From Oscillospiraceae bacterium (GTDB taxonomy: Bacteria; Bacillota; Clostridia; Oscillospirales; Ruminococcaceae), in the NCBI GenBank assembly GCA_016296165.1, contig JAEDJV010000135.1, positions 1 to 6,564 of the forward strand: a stretch of 6,564 nt of DNA, read 5' to 3'. A program made the position numbers and the translations under genes. Below are positions 1-5,341 of this stretch, in pieces. How positions within the stretch are numbered: the stretch's first letter is position 1; each line of letters opens with the position of its first letter. A model generated the notes under the pieces. The model saw only the letters and a program-made list of their open reading frames with translations. It did no database searches and had not been told where the DNA came from.

Positions 1-35
1 CATCATAAGTGCTATAATCAAGACATTGAATCACA

Positions 36-69
36 GTCGCAAATTGATGAAATTTGCGACCGTTTTTTT
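36..69 (+). terminator. Intrinsic terminator of an upstream gene
   Basis: A perfect 10-bp stem (36-45 paired with 51-60, arm GTCGCAAATT) encloses a 5-nt loop and is followed after two bases by seven T residues (63-69). This is the classic Rho-independent layout, and only the + strand has the T-tract. It probably ends transcription of a gene lying left of the window; a TAA at 6-8 could be that gene's stop codon, but too little of it is visible to call. The terminator separates the NACHT gene from whatever precedes it. Confidence 0.85.
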
Positions 70-93
70 ATTTCCTCTATACCTATATATTAT
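54..93 (+). promoter_or_regulatory. Weak candidate promoter region for the NACHT gene
   Basis: After the terminator the only AT-rich -10-like hexamers before the NACHT gene are TATACC (78-83) and the overlapping TATATT/TATTAT (86-93). The best -35 match, TTGCGA at 54-59, lies 18 bp before TATACC but sits inside the terminator stem, so none of the pairings is convincing. The call rests mainly on the need for a promoter between the terminator and the gene. The leader would be about 65-75 nt long. Confidence 0.25.
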
Positions 94-156
94 CACAAAC
101 AAAACCACAGTTTGTCGCAGTTTACACTGGCTTTGACGCAATTTTAAGGAGGAAAA

Positions 157-2487
157 ATGAACAAACCAGGACTGAATGATTTTCTTTCAGCTTTTTTCGG
201 TGCCAAAATAACCGGAAAAGGTAAAAAAGGAAATGCAAAAATTTATACTATGATGATGGGAGTAATCGCAGACAGAGAATCCCCGGAAATATCCGCCGAA
301 CTTAATATACTGAACAAATTCGGCGGTTTGTCCGTGACTCCGGATTCATATCATAAGCTTGACAGAGCTCTGTCGAGATTCATTAAAACCGGAACCGGTT
401 ATCCATATGAAGTATTTTCATTTAAAAAATTTGAAAAATGTTCAGGCGATTCCACAGGATACAGAATATATGTATCTGAGATGCAGAAAGTTCTGGATCA
501 GGTAATTGATTCGGAAAAAATAAATGCTCTTACCTACACTCTTACACAGCTGATACTGAACGATGACAGTGCGGAAGATGTGCTGTACGGCGGAAGATTT
601 ATACCAAAAAATGAATTCAGAGGACGTGCTGCACATATAAAGAAAATATGCACGCCGGCACTTGTTCTTTACCTTCTGTACCATCTCCATGAACGTCCGG
701 AAGAAAATCTGCCTGCAGCCACCGGTCTTATCCCTGTTCCGGAAAAATATTTCTTTGAAGCAGTTAGATATGAAAATGAAAAAAGCTTCATCCTGGAAGC
801 AGAAACCAGTATTGCAGATCTTCTGAATTTTACTTCCCGAAATATGTGCACATCTGAAAATTCCGGAGCTGCACCTGATATATTATTTGAGAATGCCCTG
901 ATATGCGAAGGCGAGATGAAAAATACTTTGTCCGGAGATGAAAATATGTTTGTTTACGGAACCGGAGGAATAGGAAAAACTTCATTTCTCCTCAGAAATT
1001 CCGTGATGATGAATTCCTGCGTGTGTATGTACTTTCCTCTTTACAGATACAGGCAGGAAAATGTGAGAATCAGCGACGGACAAAACTGCTGGACCGCAGT
1101 TCAGATTCTGCTGAAATATATCTATCAGTACGAATACGGGACCTTTGACTTATGCTGTGCTTCAGAGGGTACTGAAAATGTGATGAAAAATCTTTCCGAA
1201 CTGCTCCTGCTACTCAGAGCTGACCCCGGTGTTGCAGATAAAAAATACGTCCTTTTACTTGATGGTCTTAATGAAATGCAGCCTGAATGCCAGGATATTT
1301 TTGCAGAAGAACTGAACATGATATGCAGCGAATGGAAAAATACAAGAGTTATTGTATCCGGAAGAACTGTTCCAAAATATACGGTTTTTGATAACTTTCT
1401 TAAATCGGAGGTTTCATATATCCCGCGTGAAAAAATAACTGAGATACTTAGTCGGTACAGAAACGATAACTCCGGACAGAATATCAGCGATGAACTGGCC
1501 GATATCCTGAGAATACCGCTGTTTCTTAATATTTTTCTGAAAAGCCGGGAAAACGGAAGGCGTATATGTACCAGAGGTGAACTTATAGATTCATACACAA
1601 AAAGTTTCGGAGAAGACAGAAAAGAAAACAGCTTTATGAGATTTACGGTTCAGTTTATTCTTCCTGTTGCTGCAAAAATGATGAATGACAGCTGGTCTTT
1701 TGAAATAAGCCGCTCTGAACTTTCTGAAGCTGCGGAAAAAGCTTTTGATATCTTTGTAAGAAATGAAAATGTTTATCAGAATTTTGTCGCTGTAAAAGGA
1801 TACAGAAAAAAACAGCTTATAAAAAGCAGAGAAAGATTTGATGTGGTAGAGTATATAACGGAAAACATCTGCCTTATGAAGCATGCACCCGGTCAGCCGC
1901 ATATTCTGCATTTCACCCACCAGTTTTTCAGGGATTATTTTGCGGCACGGCATATACTGAATATTTTCCGGGCCGCTGATATTTCCTATGGATACGGATT
2001 CAATGAGGACAAAAAAGAAATGTTCTGCAGCAACAGCCTTGATTTAATGTGGGCTGCCTGCAACAATGATGATTTTTTCAGAATGATGGGTGAAATAACC
2101 GGAGATTATCTCAATACATACAGGGAAAATTTTGAATATCACAGGACAGTACTTGATGATATACTCGAATACCTGAGAAATATCGCTTCCGTTCACGGCG
2201 TTGAAAACATCATGCTCACCATGAAAGCAGCCCGCGGCAATATCATATGCGGCTGTGACTTCAGCGGAACGACTCTTCCGGTATATTTTCCTGAAGACGT
2301 GTGTTTCAGTGCAGAGGGATTATTTCCATGCAAATTCAGAGACTGCTGGGTTTTCAATATAAGGAACTACAAAACTTCAGCACGTTCATTTATAAACTGT
2401 GATTTTTCAGGTTCATTATTTTTCGATGATGAGTGCATGGAATTTCTCAGAGTAAACCACGCTGTTGTGACTGAAAACGATTTTTAA
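157..2487 (+). CDS. NACHT/STAND-family P-loop NTPase, candidate phage-defence protein
   Basis: A large (776 aa) signal-transduction ATPase. Residues 268-276 (GTGGIGKTS) are a Walker A loop with K274 and T275. Residues 364-373 (YVLLLDGLNE) are the Walker B strand in the NACHT style, with D369 and E373. SGR at 401-403 fits the sensor-1 arginine, and FTHQFFRDYFAAR (586-598) is the conserved block that closes many NACHT modules. Residues 1 to about 245 match nothing I recognise; they are soluble and probably mostly helical, with no signal peptide or membrane segment. Residues 698-760 carry seven cysteines and two CDFSG units (700-704, 748-752) resembling a short pentapeptide-like tail. The AAGGAGG site (146-152) lies 4 nt before the ATG, which is close. 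The gene stands alone, with no toxin, transposase or partner beside it. Bacterial NACHT proteins are known antiphage sensors that oligomerise on activation; this role is inferred here. A STAND regulator with another job is possible. Confidence 0.85.
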   Translation: MNKPGLNDFLSAFFGAKITGKGKKGNAKIYTMMMGVIADRESPEISAELNILNKFGGLSVTPDSYHKLDRALSRFIKTGTGYPYEVFSFKKFEKCSGDSTGYRIYVSEMQKVLDQVIDSEKINALTYTLTQLILNDDSAEDVLYGGRFIPKNEFRGRAAHIKKICTPALVLYLLYHLHERPEENLPAATGLIPVPEKYFFEAVRYENEKSFILEAETSIADLLNFTSRNMCTSENSGAAPDILFENALICEGEMKNTLSGDENMFVYGTGGIGKTSFLLRNSVMMNSCVCMYFPLYRYRQENVRISDGQNCWTAVQILLKYIYQYEYGTFDLCCASEGTENVMKNLSELLLLLRADPGVADKKYVLLLDGLNEMQPECQDIFAEELNMICSEWKNTRVIVSGRTVPKYTVFDNFLKSEVSYIPREKITEILSRYRNDNSGQNISDELADILRIPLFLNIFLKSRENGRRICTRGELIDSYTKSFGEDRKENSFMRFTVQFILPVAAKMMNDSWSFEISRSELSEAAEKAFDIFVRNENVYQNFVAVKGYRKKQLIKSRERFDVVEYITENICLMKHAPGQPHILHFTHQFFRDYFAARHILNIFRAADISYGYGFNEDKKEMFCSNSLDLMWAACNNDDFFRMMGEITGDYLNTYRENFEYHRTVLDDILEYLRNIASVHGVENIMLTMKAARGNIICGCDFSGTTLPVYFPEDVCFSAEGLFPCKFRDCWVFNIRNYKTSARSFINCDFSGSLFFDDECMEFLRVNHAVVTENDF

Positions 2488-2501
2488 TAAAAAAAACATA
2501 T

Positions 2502-2530
2502 TTGCCATCCTTTCAAAAACATGCTATACT
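2502..2530 (+). promoter_or_regulatory. SigA-type promoter of ispD-ispF
   Basis: TTGCCA (2502-2507) and TATACT (2525-2530) each match the vegetative consensus at 5 of 6 bases and are separated by the ideal 17 bp. Transcription would start near 2537 and give a leader of about 36 nt. The leader contains AAAGGA (2559-2564), eight bases before the ispD ATG. No intrinsic terminator is visible between the NACHT stop codon and this promoter, so some read-through from the NACHT gene into ispD is possible. Confidence 0.75.
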
Positions 2531-2572
2531 TATATCATCTAAAAAACATCAGATTCAGAAAGGATCAGAATA

Positions 2573-3247
2573 ATGGATACATCAGCAATAATTGTGTCTG
2601 CCGGAAATTCTACCCGAATGAATGGCGTTGACAAACAATTTATAAAAATATGCGGCATACCCGTTGTCGTTCGTTCCATGCTTGCATTTGAAAAGTGCGA
2701 AAGCGTACTTGAAATAATCGTTGTCACCAGGGAAGAAAGCATTGAAAAGATTAAAGAATATGCTCTGGAATATGGCATTACAAAACTTTCAAAAGTAGTT
2801 TCAGGTGGAAAAACACGTCAGGAAAGTGTTACAAACGGAGTACGTGTTATCTCTGATGAGGCAAAGTTTATTGCAGTCCACGACGGAGCAAGACCGCTTG
2901 TTGATCCGTCAGATATAGAAAGAACTATAGCAGATGCACGTGTGTTCGGCGGTGCAACACTTGGCGTACCTGTAAAGGATACAATAAAAGTCGTTTCAGA
3001 CGGACTTATAACTGATACTCCGCCGCGTTCTTCCCTGTATATCACACAGACTCCGCAGGTTTTCAAACGTTCCGTATATATGCGCGGAATAGAATTTGCT
3101 TCGAGAAATTATCTTGATTTTACAGATGACTGTCAGCTCGCTGAAGCGATAGGTGTAAAAGTATGCATGACAACCGGAAACTATAAAAATATCAAAATAA
3201 CAACACCAGAAGATGCCAGTGTTGCCGAAGCACTTCTCAATTCATAA
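2573..3247 (+). CDS. ispD: 2-C-methyl-D-erythritol 4-phosphate cytidylyltransferase
   Basis: Cytosolic enzyme of the MEP (non-mevalonate) isoprenoid pathway. It joins CTP and 2-C-methyl-D-erythritol 4-phosphate to give CDP-ME and pyrophosphate. Its 224 aa are typical for the family. The nucleotide-binding loop SAGNSTRM (9-16) and KQF (21-23) supply R15 and K21. Further family blocks are SGGKTRQESVTNG (77-89), VHDGARP (102-108), PVKDTIK (133-139), PR (151-152), QTPQ (159-162), TDD (184-186) and GNYKNIKITTPED (202-214). The second glycine of the usual AAGxGxRM loop is Ser here, which I would not expect to disable it. The ATG has AAAGGA eight bases upstream and a good promoter in front. The stop codon overlaps the ribosome binding site of ispF, so the two genes are very probably co-transcribed and translationally coupled. 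Confidence 0.96.
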   Translation: MDTSAIIVSAGNSTRMNGVDKQFIKICGIPVVVRSMLAFEKCESVLEIIVVTREESIEKIKEYALEYGITKLSKVVSGGKTRQESVTNGVRVISDEAKFIAVHDGARPLVDPSDIERTIADARVFGGATLGVPVKDTIKVVSDGLITDTPPRSSLYITQTPQVFKRSVYMRGIEFASRNYLDFTDDCQLAEAIGVKVCMTTGNYKNIKITTPEDASVAEALLNS

Positions 3248-3260
3248 GGAGGAAAAAAAT

Positions 3261-3737
3261 ATGTTCAGAACCGGTCATGGATATGATGTTCACAGACTCA
3301 CAGAAAACAGAGACCTTATACTTGGCGGCGTAAAAATACCATATGAAAAAGGTCTTCTCGGGCATTCAGATGCAGACGTACTTGTACACGCTGTAATGGA
3401 CGCCCTGCTTGGAGCTGCTGCTCTGGGTGATATAGGAAAGCATTTTCCTGATAACGATGACGCTTACAAGGGTGCTGACAGCCTGAAACTGCTTGAAAAA
3501 GTTTCACAGATAATCGGAGAAAAAGGATATCGTATCGGAAACATAGACTCAACTGTTATCGCACAGGCACCGAAACTCGCACCGTACATCGAAACGATGC
3601 GTGAAAATATTGCACGTGCCGCAGGCTGTGACGTTTCAGCAGTAAATGTAAAGGCTACAACCGAAGAACATCTGGGATTTACAGGTGAAAAACTTGGAAT
3701 TTCAGCACATGCGGTATGTCTTATTGTAAAGGACTGA
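3261..3737 (+). CDS. ispF: 2-C-methyl-D-erythritol 2,4-cyclodiphosphate synthase
   Basis: Trimeric MEP-pathway enzyme that cyclises CDP-ME 2-phosphate to ME-2,4-cyclodiphosphate and releases CMP. It acts two steps after IspD; the intervening kinase IspE is not in this window. The 158 aa are full length. The metal ligands D9 and H11 sit in GYDVH (7-11) and H43 in LVHAVMDALLG (41-51). Other conserved blocks are GHSDADV (34-40), DIGKHFPD (57-64) and KATTEEHLGFTG (131-142). The reading frame is open upstream to 3213, but the protein starts at 3261. There AAGGAGG (3246-3252), overlapping the ispD stop codon, lies 8 nt before the ATG, and the family's MxRxGxGxD start begins exactly here. Second gene of an ispD-ispF operon, closed by the terminator at 3778-3805. 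Confidence 0.97.
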   Translation: MFRTGHGYDVHRLTENRDLILGGVKIPYEKGLLGHSDADVLVHAVMDALLGAAALGDIGKHFPDNDDAYKGADSLKLLEKVSQIIGEKGYRIGNIDSTVIAQAPKLAPYIETMRENIARAAGCDVSAVNVKATTEEHLGFTGEKLGISAHAVCLIVKD

Positions 3738-3777
3738 TATTTTGGGCAGGTTACATATCTCATAAAAAATTTTTCAG

Positions 3778-3805
3778 AGTCGCTTCAGAAGAAGCGGCTT
3801 TTTTA
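3778..3805 (+). terminator. Intrinsic terminator after ispF
   Basis: The arm GTCGCTTC (3779-3786) pairs with GAAGCGGC (3791-3798) through one G-U pair around an AGAA loop, and A3778-T3799 extends the stem. A run of T follows (3799-3804). It lies about 40 nt after the ispF stop codon and closes the ispDF unit. The T-rich side defines the + strand. Confidence 0.85.
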
Positions 3806-3814
3806 TTTCAAAAG

Positions 3815-3843
3815 GTCACAAAACACACTTCCCTGCATATATT
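3815..3843 (+). promoter_or_regulatory. Candidate promoter of the DUF3343-desulfurase unit
   Basis: TATATT (3838-3843, 5 of 6) lies 17 bp after GTCACA (3815-3820, 4 of 6). Other -10-like hexamers, TAAAAT (3843-3848), TATACT (3848-3853) and TATATT (3853-3858), sit in the same AT-rich stretch but lack a plausible -35. Whichever is used, transcription would start inside or just after the left arm of the inverted repeat at 3831-3876. A promoter is needed here because the ispDF terminator lies just upstream. Confidence 0.45.
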
Positions 3844-3876
3844 AAAATATACTATATTATCGGCATATATGCAGGG
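3831..3876. repeat. Perfect 12-bp inverted repeat overlapping the DUF3343 ribosome binding site
   Basis: CCCTGCATATAT (3831-3842) and ATATATGCAGGG (3865-3876) are exact reverse complements separated by 22 bp. Pairing can extend outward to 3828/3879 with one G-T pair. The right arm covers the first part of the Shine-Dalgarno sequence GGGAGGG (3874-3880). The spacer contains the AT-rich -10-like hexamers. It could be an operator for a dimeric regulator, or an RNA hairpin that hides the ribosome binding site when transcribed from upstream. There is no T-tract, so it is not a terminator. Confidence 0.7.
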
Positions 3877-3887
3877 AGGGAATCTTA

Positions 3888-4103
3888 ATGAACAGAACTG
3901 TCTATAATTTCAGGTCATATACAGACGCAATGAAAGCAAATTCTTTATTTTCCAGAAACGGTATTCGTGCTGTCTACGGCAAGAATACAAGTCCCAAAGA
4001 AGGCTGTATTCATACACTTGCAATAACATCAGATGCAAAAGAAACTGAAAAAATCCTAAGAGAAAACGGAATTCACTACTCAGTAGCCAGCGGAGGTGTC
4101 TAA
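3888..4103 (+). CDS. DUF3343 family protein, putative S/Se carrier-like
   Basis: A small soluble protein (71 aa) resembling the DUF3343 family (putative Se/S carrier-like). The resemblance is in the SYTDAMKANSLFSRNGI opening (10-26), the central SPKEGC segment with a single cysteine, C40, where the family keeps its conserved Cys, and the closing ILRENGIHYSV (56-66). The family is proposed, from context and its single cysteine, to carry sulfur or selenium as a persulfide or selenide; the biochemistry is poorly settled. The start is supported by GGGAGGG (3874-3880) seven bases before the ATG. Only 3 bp separate it from the cysteine desulfurase gene, whose ribosome binding site lies in the last codons of this gene. 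The close pairing suggests that the desulfurase loads C40. The family call comes from pattern memory, without a profile search. Confidence 0.8.
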   Translation: MNRTVYNFRSYTDAMKANSLFSRNGIRAVYGKNTSPKEGCIHTLAITSDAKETEKILRENGIHYSVASGGV

Positions 4104-4106
4104 GAA

Positions 4107-5240
4107 ATGAACTCATTTGTAAACTTTGACAATGCAGCAACTACTTTTCCGAAACCGCCGGAAGTGAAACGTGCCGTAGCCTACGCAATAAGCAATTACG
4201 GCGGAAATTCCGGGAGGGGCGGACATATTTTATCAGAAAAAACTACTGCTATGGTATACAGGACACGTCAGGCTGCAGCAGACTTTTTTGACGCAGAACC
4301 TGAAAATGTAGTTTTCTGCAGCAGTTGTACCCATGCTCTTAATACCGCTATTAAAGGTGTTATCAGTCCCGGATGTCATGTGGTTACAAGCAGCCTCGAA
4401 CATAACTCTGTTATCCGTCCTCTTGTCGCAATGCAAAGGCAGGGACTTATATCACTTACAGTTGCTGAAGTTTTTGATAGTGACGATAAAACAACCGAAT
4501 CTTTCAGAAAATCAATAAATGAAAAAACACGTGTTGTAGTATGCACAGCCGCAAGCAATGTAACAGGTCAGATACTTCCATTAGGAAAAATCTCAGAAAT
4601 CTGCCGCAGTAAAAATATCTGTTTCATAGTCGACGCTGCACAGGCCTCGGGCATTATCCCGCTTTCTCTGAAAAATGATGGTATAAACATCCTCTGCACA
4701 AGCGGACACAAAGGTCTCTACGGAATATCGGGAACAGGTCTTCTTATAACCGACGGAAAATACCATATCTCCCCGCTTATGCAAGGAGGAACCGGAAGCG
4801 GTTCTCTGGATCTGACCCAGCCTGATTTTCTTCCGGATTCGCTTGAAAGCGGTACTCTCAATACTGCCGGAATAGCCTCCTTAGAAGCAGGAATAAAATT
4901 TATAAACGGAATTTCACTCGAGAGAATTCACAATTACGAGGAACATCTCACAAAAATTTTTATTTCATGTCTTTCAGAACTTGACAATGTTATACTTTAT
5001 CGCCCTGAACATGTCCGATGCGTACCTCTCCTTTCGTTTAATATAAAAGGAAAAAATTCAGAAGAAACTGCAGGCTATCTTAATAAAAAAGGCTTTTGTC
5101 TGCGAGCAGGATTTCACTGTTCTCCTCTCGCCCATCGCACTTTGGGAACAGAGACCGGAGCTGTAAGATTTGCTCCATCTGTCTATAATACAGAAACAGA
5201 AGTAAAAAAACTGTGTCAGGAAATAAAAAATAGTATTTAA
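4107..5240 (+). CDS. Class V aminotransferase-fold cysteine desulfurase
   Basis: PLP enzyme that takes sulfur from cysteine as an enzyme-bound persulfide and leaves alanine; 377 aa, full length. FDNAATTFPKP (7-17) is the substrate-binding start of the family, and H99 in SLEHNS stacks on the cofactor. D176 and Q179 in VDAAQASG hold the PLP ring, K202 in TSGHKG forms the Schiff base, and C338 in RAGFHCSPLAH is the persulfide cysteine. LESGTLNTAG (246-255) is another family block. The FDNAATTFPKP and FHCSPLAH style fits the stand-alone desulfurase subfamily (TIGR01977-type) rather than IscS, which has a different active-site loop. The gene follows DUF3343 by 3 bp, with GGAGGT (4092-4097) nine bases before the ATG, so coupling is likely. 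No iscU, thiI, mnmA or selD is visible, so the final sulfur acceptor is unknown. Selenocysteine lyase activity is an alternative. No clear terminator follows. Confidence 0.93.
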   Translation: MNSFVNFDNAATTFPKPPEVKRAVAYAISNYGGNSGRGGHILSEKTTAMVYRTRQAAADFFDAEPENVVFCSSCTHALNTAIKGVISPGCHVVTSSLEHNSVIRPLVAMQRQGLISLTVAEVFDSDDKTTESFRKSINEKTRVVVCTAASNVTGQILPLGKISEICRSKNICFIVDAAQASGIIPLSLKNDGINILCTSGHKGLYGISGTGLLITDGKYHISPLMQGGTGSGSLDLTQPDFLPDSLESGTLNTAGIASLEAGIKFINGISLERIHNYEEHLTKIFISCLSELDNVILYRPEHVRCVPLLSFNIKGKNSEETAGYLNKKGFCLRAGFHCSPLAHRTLGTETGAVRFAPSVYNTETEVKKLCQEIKNSI

Positions 5241-5243
5241 CTA

Positions 5244-5276
5244 TTGAAAAATTATGAATTTATGATAAAATATAAT
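5244..5276 (+). promoter_or_regulatory. Candidate promoter of cdaA-cdaR
   Basis: TTGAAA (5244-5249, 5 of 6) is followed after 16 bp by TAAAAT (5266-5271, 5 of 6). A perfect TATAAT overlaps at 5271-5276 but would leave a 21-bp spacer, so the first pairing is preferred. The transcript would start around 5278-5283, giving a leader of about 60 nt that contains the hairpin at 5295-5309. The promoter begins right after the desulfurase stop codon. Confidence 0.55.
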
Positions 5277-5294
5277 TAAGTGTATTTTTATACC

Positions 5295-5309
5295 CGGGCT
5301 GACAGCCCG
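5295..5309 (+). other. GC-rich hairpin in the cdaA leader
   Basis: CGGGCT (5295-5300) and AGCCCG (5304-5309) form a 6-bp GC-rich stem with a GAC loop in an otherwise AT-rich gap. TGTAT (5281-5285) and ATACA (5310-5314) could add an outer stem, leaving 9 nt bulged on the 5' side. No T-tract follows on either strand, so it is unlikely to be an intrinsic terminator. It is far too small for the known c-di-AMP (ydaO) riboswitch. It may shape the 5' end of the cdaA message or be a remnant terminator of the preceding unit. Confidence 0.5.
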
Positions 5310-5326
5310 ATACATATTCCAAAAAT

Positions 5327-5336
5327 AAGGATGTGA
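5327..5336 (+). promoter_or_regulatory. Ribosome binding site that decides the cdaA start
   Basis: AAGGATGTGA differs at one base from the full anti-Shine-Dalgarno complement AAGGAGGTGA. It overlaps both an ATG (5331, followed at once by TGA) and the GTG at 5333, so neither can be read well from it. The in-frame TTG at 5342 lies 8 nt after the AAGGATG core, the normal distance. Confidence 0.6.
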
Positions 5337-5341
5337 ATTTA

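Noticed and set aside
13..18. Perfect TATAAT -10 hexamer.
   Set aside because: There is no visible -35 within the window and the transcript would end at the terminator after about 45 nt, so a promoter or small RNA is not supported.
1..147. Reading frame open from the window edge to a TAA at 145-147 that overlaps the NACHT ribosome binding site; a second frame is open from position 2 to a TGA near 134.
   Set aside because: Both frames run through a perfect terminator stem and T-tract, the predicted peptides look like no protein I recognise, and two frames being open together suggests chance. The ATG at 47 has no ribosome binding site.
1125..1598. 157-codon open frame on the minus strand inside the NACHT gene.
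   Set aside because: It lies wholly antisense to a protein with clear conserved motifs, has no ribosome binding site I can defend, and its Ser/Phe-rich translation is typical of an antisense shadow.
3213..3260. Upstream in-frame extension of ispF.
   Set aside because: It overlaps the ispD end, and the conserved IspF N-terminus with an ideally placed AAGGAGG starts at 3261.
3831..3880. Inverted repeat considered as a second terminator or transposon end.
   Set aside because: No T-tract follows on either strand, no target-site duplication or transposase is visible, and the right arm merges into a ribosome binding site.
3716..3907. 63-codon open frame spanning the ispF end, the terminator and the DUF3343 start.
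   Set aside because: It runs through the terminator and the inverted repeat in a frame different from both real genes and has no family resemblance.
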